A DNA stretch of 64,000 nt, from positions 61,120 to 125,119 of the forward strand of contig QAOA01003615.1 in assembly GCA_003255065.1 (NCBI GenBank). The letters run 5' to 3'. A program made the translations under genes and the position numbers. The DNA is from Cercis canadensis (taxonomy: Eukaryota > Streptophyta > Magnoliopsida > Fabales > Fabaceae). The first letter of the stretch is position 1. Each line of letters begins with the position of its first letter. The notes beneath the pieces are model-generated. The model did no database searches and was not told the origin of the DNA. It worked only from the letters and a program-made list of their open reading frames with translations. Below, in pieces: positions 32,040-42,914 of the stretch.

Positions 32040-32434
32040 AAATATTTTACCTCATTTAACTTAGGATTAATTGTACTTTACCTTTAAAACTTTAAAATAT
32101 TACAAGGGACCCATAAATAGACGAAAAACACCACGCGCATCATCATTAACAACCCAATCCATTCAAAAATCTTAGAATTAATACATTTAATTAGATGGAT
32201 TTTAGAATTAATAACACTTAATTGTTGTGAATTTGGGTGTCAATGAAGGGGATTTTAAGGTTAATGAGCATTACATGCTTCACACATGATGTTTTTCATC
32301 AAATTTTGGATAACCGTCTACAAAATAAGATTTTTCGCACATTTTGATAGTTAATGGGATTTTTTGTAATATTTTAAAATTTTGAGGGTAAAATATAATT
32401 AATCTTAAGTTGAATGAGATAAATTAAATATTTT
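32040..32434. mobile_element. MITE-like inverted-repeat element B, related to A
   Basis: About 395 bp. Left arm ATATTTTACCTCATTTAACT; right arm in reverse complement ATATTTAATTTATCTCATTC then AACTTAAGATTAATT. Both arms continue with TTTAAAATATTACAA. The TTAACTTAGG-like terminal region and TTAATGGGA motif match element A 0.8 kb upstream, suggesting one family with different internal lengths. Confidence 0.6.
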
Positions 32435-32701
32435 CCTTAAATTAATATTGTAATGAAATAAAATTTAAACATTCTATGGACGGTGTTTATGATTTTTTTT
32501 TTTTTTTTTATATTTGAGTTTCTCTTATTTTAATGAATTTCAGTTTTTAACCAAAAAAATAAAAAAGAAAACTACATGGCCTTATAATCGTGGGCCTTAA
32601 TCAAAACCCAAGGCTAAGTCATACACCAGCTAGAGTTTTACTCAGTCGACAACACTTATTCCTTGCTCCCCAAGTATAGGGACTAAAGAGTGGAGAAATA
32701 G

Positions 32702-32711
32702 TCTATTTAAA
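32702..32711 (+). promoter_or_regulatory. TATA-like box of the zinc-ribbon gene
   Basis: CTATTTAAAC lies 78-87 bp upstream of the ATG at 32789. Spacing suits a TATA box with a short leader. Confidence 0.4.
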
Positions 32712-32788
32712 CGCATTCACAAGCCTTGTTTTTCACACACACGCTTTCTTTGTTAGCTCTAACTGAGTTTGTTAAACGCAAAAACACC

Positions 32789-33244
32789 ATGGACGAGGAT
32801 TGGTGCAGCCATTGTTTGGAGCTCGTCAAAACAACGCTCTATGATGAGCCTAACGGGTATATTATCTTTTTTTATTTTTTATTTTATTTGTTTTGGATAC
32901 TAGTTACGCTCATATTAAAATAAGATAACACTTTTTTAATTGCTATAATTTAAATTAAATAAGATTTTATCGGAAAAAATATGGTTGATTTTGATCTGTT
33001 AACGTTGTTGATATTGATTATTAATGGTTTAATTTGCAGGGCTTGGTGGGATTGCTCTCTTTGCGGGAGGATTCTGGGTGACATAACTACAAGGAGAACT
33101 GAAGAGGAACTTTCAAAGCTGAGGAAAGAGAGGCTTAGAAGAACAGAATTAGCAAGAAAGATCCAGCGTCTCGTACAAGAATGGGAAAGAGAAGGGACTG
33201 CGTCGAATGAATCTGATCAATCTTCTGTTGAGTCGGATAAGTGA
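32789..33244 (+). CDS. Small zinc-ribbon protein with coiled-coil and acidic tail, 2 exons
   Basis: Exons 32789-32856 and 33040-33244 total 273 nt, 90 residues; the junction completes the glycine of PNGAWWDC. The N-terminal third has four cysteines spaced C6-x2-C9 and C28-x2-C31 (DWCSHCLELV, WWDCSLCGRILGD), a zinc-ribbon layout resembling the N-terminal ribbon of TFIIB-family factors, where WC..C and C..CGRIL/V are also seen. A basic, Leu-rich amphipathic helix follows (about 40-70, EEELSKLRKERLRRTELARK), then an acidic Ser-rich tail. There are no cyclin repeats, so it cannot be a full TFIIB. I do not recognise the gene; a role in transcription is inference only. The ATG is the first in the predicted leader and has a good context (ACCATGG). 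Confidence 0.75.
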
Positions 33245-33924
33245 CGACTTACTCTATTGGGTTATGTACCAGTTCTAATGCAAAATAATTTCTTCTGTTT
33301 TTTTTTTTGGGTTGAGAAAATTATATATTTAAAATTGATTTCGTTACGAAGATCTTTAAAAAATTAATTATATGAGTTAAATTTTAAACTAATTAACAAA
33401 ATTTAAATTTAATTATACCACAAAAAATTACTTTTTGAGATAATTGGATCATATTGTTTTTTTTTAGTTGCGAATGTGAGTTAAATTTTAAAATAATTAA
33501 CAAAATTTAAATTTAATTATACCACAAAAAATTACTATTCAAGATAATTTGATCTCATCGTCTTTTTTTTTTTTTAGTTACAAAATTGATATAGTTACAA
33601 AACATTTTAAAAATTAAATCAGGTAATATAAATTAAATTTTAAACAATTAATAAAATTCAAATTTAATTATACTATAAAAAATATATTTCTTTTTGTACC
33701 ACATCGTCTTTTTTTTTTTATTTGGTAGGAAGGTAGGTTCATCATCTAGTTAACTGTTAAAATATCGTTATCCGGTCATTGCATTAAATGGCTGCCACAG
33801 ACTCTAGTCCATGTCCCATAAAGTGATTCAACAGGAAAAAATGATCGTTACTCTTGACCACCACACCAAACCCATATGAGCAAACGCCGGGTTTTCACTC
33901 ACACAAGTACCAAATCCTTATACA
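33245..33924. other. Intergenic spacer with AT-rich tandem repeat
   Basis: Contains the 3' UTR of the zinc-ribbon gene, the three-unit repeat at 33374-33700 and the promoter of the FHA gene. No coding sequence found. Confidence 0.65.
33374..33700 (+). repeat. Three-unit AT-rich tandem repeat
   Basis: Units start near 33374, 33478 and 33630. Shared core: AGTTAAATTTTAAA, AAATTTAAATTTAATTATAC, CACAAAAAATTACT and then GATAATTNGATC. The third unit is more diverged. Confidence 0.75.
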
Positions 33925-36900
33925 ATGGAAACCATTATCAAATCTCTTCCCCTAGCTAAGATTCCAAAATCTCACACTTGCTCCGCCGCTCTATCACCAT
34001 TCTTGTTTCACTCCAATGCCTCTTCTGTAGCTTTCAATTCAGTAGCCCCTCATTTACCCAAGTGCTTTCTGACACACCCACCAGGTGTTAGACAAAAAGC
34101 CAAGGAGCAGAAGAACCTTGGAGCTATACATGCTTCAGAAACTGAAAGCCCTCCAACGGATTCTGGGGAAAGATGGCTTCTTGTACCAGTTGGTCAGTTA
34201 CTTTTTACTTGTATAGCTTTGCCTTCTGATAATTTCCTGACTTCACAAGGTGTTTGATTGAATTGTTAAGGAGTTGTTAATTACAATTGGATATTTCTGA
34301 AGTCTTCTATTAGTATGATTGAAGTTAAAGAACGGAACGGAACTAAATCTTGTCAGGAAAAGGTCCAGAACGGAACTAAATCTTGTCCTGCCCTCTTGGA
34401 TTGGAACCTTTTCTTGGGCTGAAAATTGAAACTCAATACAGAAAAGAGAGCTAGGCATTAACTTGCAAAAGTGTGGGTTGGAGGTAGAACTGTACTAGCC
34501 CAATTTAGGCTCTTAGTACCTTGATTTCTGAAATGTAAATGTACAATGCAGAATAGACCAAGCTAACCATGACAGACAGCTCCTACTGATTTCTGACATC
34601 AGCATTGTGGGATTAACACATACATGTATGGCGGGCATTCATGGCCTACTTGAAATTAGAGAGAAAGTACACTTGATTAGATGCAAACTTGCCCTGTGCT
34701 TGAAAGTCATAAATGCTTTATCTTCTTATTTATGTATCAGTCTTAACTTCTTATTTGAGTTTAAGCTTGGAGTTCTTGGTAAATAATTGGTTTATCATGT
34801 AGTTGATGTTGCAGAAGAATGAAGTGACCCCAATTTATATTTCCATTAGGATATGTTTGGATGGTTATGCAATGGATGAAAAAAATTATATCATCTGATT
34901 ATATAAATCATCCTTTTGTCTCAAAAGAATTTCAATTTCACAAGTCTTTCGACCTGGCATTGTTTTCATCCTGCTAAATAGAGTTCCTGAAACAAGAAAT
35001 GTGGAGTATCTTGTTGGTTTTCTAATTAAAGCTTATGCTTTTGAAAACACTTCATCACTTTCAAAGCCAGCTAGTACTCTAGCACTGAGTCAAAAGATTA
35101 CTGGGACGACTAAGAATACTCCTGCAAAAGAGGAGGGAAATTCTTGATCAACAAATACTCTTGGCATTCCTATCTTTCTGATTTTGTAGACTACCTCATG
35201 TCACCAAATCATCAACGTCCTCACTTGCATTTTCAATGCCAACGAGTCTAGTAGTAAGATGTTAAAATGAACCAAGTCAAAAAACTTCACAAATTAATGC
35301 TGACTGGTTGATATGTGACAGTCCTTGCATATGGGACATACATAGGCTCCTTCATCTCTGCCCCCTTCCCCTTATATAGTAGTGGTGGATAACATGTAAC
35401 ACGCTTCACCTTGCTCTTCTAGATATTTTGATATAAGGACATTTATCTTTTTCGTTCTTGGCCATTTAGTTGCAGATATAAGTTTTAGTGCCTTATTAGG
35501 AATCTTGATATAGAAAATGTACTTCGAACTATGGCATACCCTTTTTTAATTTTCTTTTCTTCAGAAAGCAGAGTACATCACTCAATCCTTTGTAATACTA
35601 CAAAGAAGAACTCCTTGGTTGTTATAATCTTAAAATGATCTACATGAACATAGTTTGCTTTTAACCATGAACATTCATGAGGTGTACTATTGCATTGGTT
35701 GGAATCATAATCTGTCAACATGCTTGGCATTTGATAGGTGATGGTGATACAAGGCACATAGGTTTTAAGGCTGAGATGCCAGGTGCATATGAAATTGCTT
35801 CTGTAAGTAACTTTGGCATCGATAATATTTTAGTGTAGCTCAGTATGCTTCTGATTAACGGGTTGGTTTTTGTATTATCCAGAGTGAGGTGACTGTTGGA
35901 CGTGTTCCTGAGAAAGCTGATCTGGTGATTCCAGTTGCAACAGGTATTGTGGAGTTTGAGAATCCAGATAATAAAGTCTATATGAATTTAACTCTTTGTT
36001 TCCCTATAACCATAGATCCTATTTTATATGCCAGAATCTCAAAAGTTTGAAAGTCATCACCAATCACCATCCTTGTTTTCTTTAAATGTTATAAGAACTA
36101 TGGCTAACATATCTCTTATACTTAATCATAATGAACTGCTTATCATTAGTGGAGTGTGCCTCATAGGGTAGACGTGTTTAATTAGAATTGAACTGATTTA
36201 CCAAAAAAGAGTTTCGAATTGAACTGTTTTTCCCACTTGAATCTGAATTAGTTCTTTGGACTTTATCTGCAAACATAAGGTTCATTCATTATGAAATGCC
36301 ATAATTAGCAGAAGCACATTTCATGATTATTATCATTTCCTTTATACTTACAGTGTCCGGTGTGCATGCACGCATTCAGAAGAAAGAAGGGAAACTTCTG
36401 GTCACAGATTTAGATAGCACCAATGGGACATTCGTTGATGAGAAGAGGCTGAGGCCTGGAGTAGTTGCCACTGTATCTTCTGGGAGTAGTATCATATTTG
36501 GTACCCGCACTAGCTTTCTTCTATCTATTTTCTTTTATAGTGTTTCTACTACATGCATAAGCTAAAATTTTTATTTGTTATATGATCTTAGAAATCTACC
36601 ACACAATGCTACTGCGTTTGAAACTTGAACAAATTACAAACTTAGAAATCAGAACTACATTATAGCACTGAAACTACAGAGAATTTTTCCTTATACTAAG
36701 ACAAGATCAGATATTCATCAGGGAGAAACCAGTCTTAGAAGGAAGCCTTGAAACAAGCAAAATTGAGGACGACTATTATTATCTTAAATTGAATGGCTTC
36801 TTGCTGAAACTAGTCTAACAGGTGCAAATTCTGGGATGTGAGTCTCAGAATGTCAGGAAAGTAAATCAGTTAAGGGCTACATACTAATCAATCAACAACT

Positions 36901-37307
36901 TGAGGTGAAGTACAAACTTGCTAGAATAAAGCAGAAGAAAAATGAACTTCTATAATGAAAGCTTGACATAACCTCACTTTGGTGGAACTTTAAACCAGAC
37001 ACATGTGGAACTTTGGAATGTTGCAACATCATATTTAATGAGGCATTGTTGAGCATAAAAACACGGTTTCAGATAACTTTGAGGCCTTTTTCAGTAGTTG
37101 ATTTTGTTGACCGTTTAATGTGTCTATGAAATTACCACTCTAGCAGCTTGAGCTGTCTCCATTTTTTTTCCAGGGGACATCCATTTGGCTATGTTCCGTG
37201 TATCAAAGGTTGCAAATGTAGAGACTGCTGGCAAAGCAGAAGCAGAAGAAACTGGTGGTTCACAACTAGACTCTGATGACAAAACTGAGAATGCTGAAAT
37301 AAGTTGA
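33925..37307 (+). CDS. FHA-domain protein, probably chloroplast-targeted, 5 exons
   Basis: Exons 33925-34192, 35738-35802, 35883-35943, 36354-36500, 37174-37307 total 675 nt, 224 residues. The first 60 or so residues are Ser/Ala/Pro-rich with few acidic residues (METIIKSLPLAKIPKSHTCS), like a plastid transit peptide. A single FHA domain follows (about 95-185) with its phosphothreonine-binding hallmarks: G117-R118 (VGRVP), SGVH (133-136) and DSTNGTF (152-158). The short acidic C-terminus (EAEETGGSQLDSDDKTENAE) looks disordered. It matches the layout of small plastid SMAD/FHA proteins of plants, whose partners are largely unknown. FHA domains bind pThr peptides, so a role in phosphorylation-dependent assembly in the plastid is plausible but inferred. 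Confidence 0.88.
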
Positions 37308-37576
37308 GCTCCGAAAGTTTCTTGTGTAATGTATAGTTAGAGTAATGAATAAAATTTTATGTTTTTGAATATCCAAGATAATTCATCTGTTATCTCAAGT
37401 TTGTTACACGTAATGCAATTTTGATATCCACAAGCATATGGTGTTTACCTTCTATATATCAAAACTCTGCCCATGATGCTTCCTATGAGTAGAGTTAAGC
37501 TTTTTATACATCTGTAACTACACACATTTTCTATACTTGTTTACATGCCAAAATATAAAGTCAACCAGACTCTTTT

Positions 37577-37593
37577 TTATTTATTTATTTATT

Positions 37594-37633
<40 letters not shown>
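37577..37633 (+). repeat. Compound microsatellite (TTTA)n(TTA)n
   Basis: About seven TTTA units run into about ten TTA units with no interruption, 270 bp beyond the stop of the FHA gene. Confidence 0.95.
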
Positions 37634-37636
<3 letters not shown>

Positions 37637-37759
37637 TTTTGACTATGACTCTAGTTTCAAACAAAGAATACATAAACTTTGAGGACAATGTCAGTACCAC
37701 TCGACAACAAATCCTTTGGTAACCGGACTCACTTAAATCAATGAAGTAATTTCATAGTA

Positions 37760-38267
37760 GGTTTAGATATATTGCAGGTTTTTGTAGTTTGGACGAATTT
37801 TGAATTAGGTTCTTATAATTTTTTTTTTTCTTTTTTTGGGGTCTTTATAGTTTTATTTTTTTTTTAATTGAGTCAATGTTGTCATCCGTGGTTATAAATT
37901 TGTCAGTTTTGTGTTGACATGACAAACAACTTGTCTATATGACTATAAAAGAAATTAACGTGACACTAAAATGGCACNCACAAAAATTAGCACCTTATCA
38001 ATTTTTTTATGCATTTTTTTGAGCTAAAATTTGATAAGATGACAACTTTTGTGTCATTTTGGCACCACGTCAACTTCTTATATTGCTATATAGACAAGTC
38101 ATATGCTATGTTAGTACTAAACTAACATAATTATAATCTAAGGGTAATAGTAATGACCCAATTAAAAAAATTTCAAACTATAAGGACCCTAAAAAATGAA
38201 AAAGAAAACTACAGGGACCTGATTTTAAATGTGTCCAAACTATAGGGACATGTAGTGCATTTAAACC
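37760..38267. mobile_element. Non-autonomous TIR/foldback transposon, near-complete inverted repeat
   Basis: 508 bp whose two halves are inverted copies along almost the whole length. Ends: left GGTTTAGATATATTGCAGGT, right (reverse complement) GGTTTAAATGCACTACATGT, both followed by TTTGTAGTTTGG/CCTATAGTTTGG. Inner arms pair at AACTTGTCTATATGACTATA and its partner near 38070-38100. Flanks TTCATAGTA (37751-37759) and TTAATAGTA (38268-38276) differ at one of nine positions, suggesting a 9-bp target duplication of Mutator type. An N sits at 37978 near the hairpin centre. No ORF. Confidence 0.75.
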
Positions 38268-38586
38268 TTAATAGTATATACTAGACTAATATTTTTTTTT
38301 TTTGTTTAGGTCTTGAGATAAGAGAAAATTAATTGTTAAGCTACTAACAGTTAACCAATTAGTTGTACATGGCTTCGAAAGCTTTAAATAATTTAGGTGA
38401 ATAATGAAAATATTTTTTTTATCACATTAATTAATGAATATCATTAGAAAAAAAAAATTGGTGTCACAGTTTGACAGGTGAAATATCTATTTAGGCCAAC
38501 TTAAGAATTACTTGGAAGCTCATTTTAATATGCAATACTTTAGTACAAGTTTATTTCATTCTTAATGATCCATTATGTTGATATTT

Positions 38587-39183
38587 TAAAGCATTTTTGG
38601 CATTTTCCTTTAAATTCTAAGTTTATAGTAGGACATGGTATATTTACATAAAGTCCTCCTCCAATAAAATTGTCTAATTACTAGGAGCAAGAGGGCATGA
38701 AGGATGGGAAATCTAAGGGCACCCCATATAGATCTCTTTTTGACGCTTTTGGCAAATCAGATGGGAATAGCTTTTTTTAGGTTATAGCCTTTTTGTTTGT
38801 AACCAAAAAATAAATATATTTAGAAGTAATTCAAACTAGTTTACAAGAAAAATGGTAAACATATCACTCTTTCTTAAAACAATTNTAAAGTATTTTTGGC
38901 ATTTTCCTTTAAATTCTAAGATTATAGTAGGACATGGTATATTTACGTAAAGTCCTCCTCCAATAAAATTGTCTAATTACTAGGAGCAAGAGGGCATGAA
39001 GGATGGGAAATCTAAGGGCACCCCCTATAGATCTCTTTTTGACGCTTTTGGCAAATCAGATGGGAATAGCTTTTTTTAGGTTATAGCCTTTTTGTTTGTA
39101 ACCAAAAAATAAATATATTTAGAAGTAATTCAAACTAGTTTACAAGAAAAATGGTAAACATATCACTCTTTCTTAAAATAATT
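38587..39183 (+). repeat. Adjacent 298-bp direct duplication joined by a single N
   Basis: 38587-38884 and 38886-39183 are both 298 bp and nearly identical, with N at 38885. It probably duplicates one locus in the assembly. It lies about 0.5-1.1 kb upstream of the first thaumatin-like gene. Confidence 0.85.
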
Positions 39184-39519
39184 ATATGATTAGTTATTCA
39201 ACATTACAAGTGGTACTATAAGTAAATATTTATTTTATTTAACAAATATATAGGATCTATAAAATACACGATTTAAATAATCTTAGTAATTAGTTATGTA
39301 TATGATTTCGATTCGAACCACTTGTGTGCTATTGAATAATTAGTCAAACTATATTTATGTGAGATCCCCATATCATTAACTCCGAGCCATTTAAAAAAAA
39401 GTGTCAAATAGATCTAATTATGATTATGAGGTACAAATTTAATTAGGATATAGAGTGGTAAGTATATATTACTTTAATTAAAATAATTTATTAGCCAATC
39501 CATATTAATTTTCTTTAAT

Positions 39520-39692
39520 TTTCAATTTTTGTTATTTTTACCATGCCGCAGCGCAGCCTTAGGAGACGTTACAACACTAATCCTATAAGCTAATAGAGAA
39601 AAACCATTCATGCAAGCTTATTCATAAATACTCCACCAAACCAATTTCAACACAGAATTTAAATCTAAACAAGAAAAAAATCTTCATTGACG
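39520..39692 (+). promoter_or_regulatory. Proximal promoter and leader shared with thaumatin-like gene 2
   Basis: From about 39520 the sequence is collinear with 42555 onward: TTATTTTTACCATG, GCGCAGCC, CAACAC.AATCC, ATGCAAG, CCAAACCAATTTC and AAATCTAAACAAGAAAAAA. A TATA-like TCATAAATAC lies at about 39624. This is duplicated promoter sequence from the tandem duplication. Confidence 0.65.
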
Positions 39693-40439
39693 ATGAAGAC
39701 TCAAGTTCTCTTCTCTCTTACAATATTTCTCACCCTTTTGTTCTCAATAGATAGATTCTCATCAACAAATGCATACTATGAACCCAGCAAAATCACCATC
39801 GACAATCATTGTCCTTTTACCATTTGGCCAGGGATCCACACCTTGTCAGGCAAACATTTAAGTACATCTGGGTTCTCGTTGGCGCCGCGCTCCCATGTTA
39901 CTCTTCACGTCGATCTGCCGTGGACCGGCAGTATCTGGGGGCGAACACATTGTTCATGGTATCGTAATAGGTTTCATTGTAAGGTTGGAGACTGTGGAAG
40001 TGGCCAAGAACAATGCTATGGTGGTAGAGCACCACAACAACCAGTAAGCATGATTGATTTGAACATGGCTTTAACGAGTGGTAGAAGTTTCTATGCTATA
40101 GACCTCAAAGATGGCGCAAATGTGCGAGTGAATGTGGTTCCAACGGATACTCGTTGCAGTGAAATTCAGTGTTATAACGATTTGAGGGCTAATTGTCCTG
40201 ATTGGTTGACTAAGTATGATACTAACGGGGACAAGATTGCTTGCAAGAGTGCATGTATGGTCACAGGTCAGCCAAAGCATTGTTGTACAGGTGCCTATTC
40301 TAGTCCTCACCGGTGCATGCTGAATCCATACTCAGAATTTATTAAAGAGAAATGCCCTAGTGCATTAAGTTATCGTTTTGATAATAAGAATTTTTCATGT
40401 TTTGGTGGATGTGGTTTTGGCATATATTTCTGTGGATGA
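39693..40439 (+). CDS. Thaumatin-like protein 1 (PR-5 family), intronless
   Basis: Single exon, 248 residues. A signal peptide (about 1-26: MKTQVLFSLTIFLTLLFSID... ending near STNA) precedes a GH64/thaumatin fold domain: NHCPFTIWPGI, GRTHCSW, CKVGDCGSGQEQC, ANCPDWL, CKSACM, HCCTGAYSSPHRC and terminal YFCG. All 16 conserved cysteines are present plus a seventeenth in FGGCGFG. The usual PR-5 cleft residues near LAEFTL and FYDVSLVDG are replaced (MIDLNM, FYAIDLKDG). Secreted; PR-5 relatives are involved in defence, cold or drought responses or fruit ripening. I chose the ATG at 39693 because the upstream in-frame codon is TTG. The next gene is its tandem copy. Confidence 0.93.
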   Translation: MKTQVLFSLTIFLTLLFSIDRFSSTNAYYEPSKITIDNHCPFTIWPGIHTLSGKHLSTSGFSLAPRSHVTLHVDLPWTGSIWGRTHCSWYRNRFHCKVGDCGSGQEQCYGGRAPQQPVSMIDLNMALTSGRSFYAIDLKDGANVRVNVVPTDTRCSEIQCYNDLRANCPDWLTKYDTNGDKIACKSACMVTGQPKHCCTGAYSSPHRCMLNPYSEFIKEKCPSALSYRFDNKNFSCFGGCGFGIYFCG

Positions 40440-41473
40440 TTCAAGGCAAACTTGGAGAGCTTTTTGTTGTACATAAATAAATGATGAATAGAAAAAAAGG
40501 CCGTGGCTATTTCCACAGCCTAATTAATGTCTAATATTTTCTTTGCTAAATTTGCTCTTTTATTATTTTTACTACATTAATGATTGATCACCATAACATG
40601 CACTCAATTCTTAGTTTCTTATTAAACAGGGTTTTAATTGGCACTGAGAGACAACAAATGAGTTTTACGGATCATAAATAAATGAAGTTGATCATAGATA
40701 AATGAATAAAAAGAATATATAAATGGAGATGTTTATCATTAGCTCAATTTATCATGTATTCTCCTACAAAAGTAGGGAGTTCCTATAGTATAACTTCTAA
40801 TCAATGTAATATATCTTATCTTTTTTCTAATTTTTTTTTTATTCTTATACATGCTGTTTTTTCCTTGAGTTCTTTCATTTGCAGAATCGTCTCCTTGTGA
40901 AATTGATTTGACTTCTAATTAGCTTATATGGTTTGGGATATTTCATCAAGGAGGTTAAACCTTTGGGGCTATTATATCCTACACAATTCAACATCCTTTA
41001 AGAGATCCAAATAAAACAATAAAAGAAAATAAGAAATAAGGGGAGAGAGAGAGAGAGAGAGATCAGAGAGGGAGCCATCGTTGATGCTTCTTCTTGTAGA
41101 GCAAAATGCCACCTCTAAAGGGGTATTTATATTATTCATGAGGTGGATATTGCAAATTAACCCTACTCCTTGCCACAAAATTGTAATTAATATATAAATG
41201 TGGTAAAAGGGGTGATTGAAGGAAGAAGAGTTCTAACTCAATTGAGTGTGCTTCCAATCATAAGGTTAATCTCCTTATCCCTTCTCCAGTTCAAATTTCT
41301 TTAATTGTAATTGCAGTTACTATTTATCTACGGGTAAAAAGAAAAGAGGTGATCAAAGGGATTCCGTTTTATAATACTATTAGATTTTGTACTCATTCCT
41401 TTGATGATACGTTAACCTTGAGTTGAGGAAAAATTGGTTTTGTGATTTGATATTTTCTGTTAATGCTAACAAA

Positions 41474-42470
41474 TTTTGGTTATAATTTCATATTTATATT
41501 ATGAACTATCATTATTTTATATAATTATGTAATTTATTATATAGTCAAATATCATTAACTATGCAACGAATACAATTTTTTGTATTGATGATTATGTTAA
41601 TTTTTTTAGTGATTGTACAGTGTACTCATTCTATTATTTAATTTTTGGATATGGTTGGTTGTGATATTATATAGTCAAATATCATAAATTTTTTTTGGAT
41701 AGAATATCATTAAATATTTTTAACATATATCTTTTGTATTTTAAAGTATTTCTTTCCCACTTATATAATTTTAATTAAATTTTAAATATTTTTTAATGTT
41801 ACCATTTAATGTACCCTTTCCAGGTACTATTTTAAAAATAGGCCATATGTTATTTGAGATTTGCTATAGCGGAATCAATTTTTGGTTATGATTTCATATT
41901 TTGCATTTTGGATTTATATTATGAACTATTATTATTTTAAATTTAATTATGTAATTTATTATATAGCCAAATATCATTAATGTGCAATGGATATTTATTT
42001 GGATTGATTGTGATCATGTTAATTATTTCGATTGTGTACAGTGTACTCATTCCATTATAAATTATTGAATAGAATTCATTATATTTAATTTTTGACTATG
42101 ATTGATTATATATATTTTTTTTTGAGAGATGGTTGATTGTTTTTTCTATTAATATAATGTACTACTGATTGATTGTATTTTTTTTGGTCAAAGATAAAAT
42201 ATTTACATTACAATGCACATTTAAGTTACTAATAATACTAATATATATAATAACACCAACAACTTTCAAAAGCTGGAACACTGAAATTTGATCTTTGATC
42301 TTGAAAATTTTCTCAAAGGTTGGATACATGATTGATTGGGATTAATTATATAGTCAAATCATTAATATTTGGAATGCATATCTTTTGTATTTTAAAGTAA
42401 TTTTTTTCACTTATATAATTTTAATTAATTTTTTTAATGATTTTAGATAGGCCATATCCTTTAACTTTAC
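41474..42470 (+). repeat. Diverged direct repeat upstream of thaumatin-like gene 2
   Basis: 41474-41850 and 41880-42470 share, in order, TTTATATTATGAACTAT, ATTATGTAATTTATTATATA, CAAATATCATTAA, ACAGTGTACTCATTC, CATATCTTTTGTATTTTAAA, CACTTATATAATTTTAATTA and ATAGGCCATAT. The second copy carries an extra stretch around 42110-42340. Confidence 0.7.
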
Positions 42471-42640
42471 GATACATTTCACATGTTAAGCTTCATACTA
42501 TGTATTCTCTATTTATATAATGTATTGATTCAAATAATTTATTTAATTTTCCATTTATATTATTTTTACCATGGATTGAGCTGCTGCGCAGCCACAACAC
42601 CAATCCAATGAACTACTAGAGCATGCATGCAAGAAAAGAA

Positions 42641-42914
42641 TGCAAGAAGAAGAAACAGTTCTGCAGAAGAGAGAAAACCAGAAACGAGAAAGAGAGTAGA
42701 GAAGATGAATGTAAACAGATAATTTGTGAATGATTCTCAATGAATTTCATATTGGACCTTATATTACACAATATATAAATAGTCAAGTAGCTAACATAAC
42801 TGAATTACGGCTGTCATAACAGCTATCTAACTAATTGACACTTGTCTAACTAGTTCCAAACTAATTGCCAGATCAGCATAGTGCTAATTTGGTGATTTTG
42901 CTACTATATTAACA
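42641..42914 (-). mobile_element. Probable solo LTR in the promoter of thaumatin-like gene 2
   Basis: Read on the minus strand it starts TGTTAATATAG and ends in ...TTCTTGCA, with a TATA-like CTATTTATATATTG near its middle and a pyrimidine-rich end, all usual for a Copia LTR. It interrupts a region otherwise collinear with the promoter of gene 1, which lacks it (empty site), so it is an insertion. It ends 72 bp before the ATG. I could not fix a target duplication, and the left limit may be 42629. Confidence 0.55.

Larger units (their letters stand above)
30412..32788. other. Intergenic region between MATH-BTB and zinc-ribbon genes
   Basis: The first several hundred bases are probably the MATH-BTB 3' UTR. 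Two related MITE-like elements (31041-31246 and 32040-32434) lie in the AT-rich remainder. No other gene seen. Confidence 0.65.
37308..39692. other. Intergenic region between FHA and thaumatin-like genes
   Basis: Holds the FHA 3' UTR, a microsatellite, a 508-bp TIR element (37760-38267), an N-linked duplication (38587-39183) and the promoter of the first thaumatin-like gene. No other gene found. Confidence 0.65.

Noticed and set aside
42555-42740. Short antisense frame upstream of thaumatin-like gene 2
   Set aside because: Falls in the probable solo LTR and promoter; no homology to a protein.
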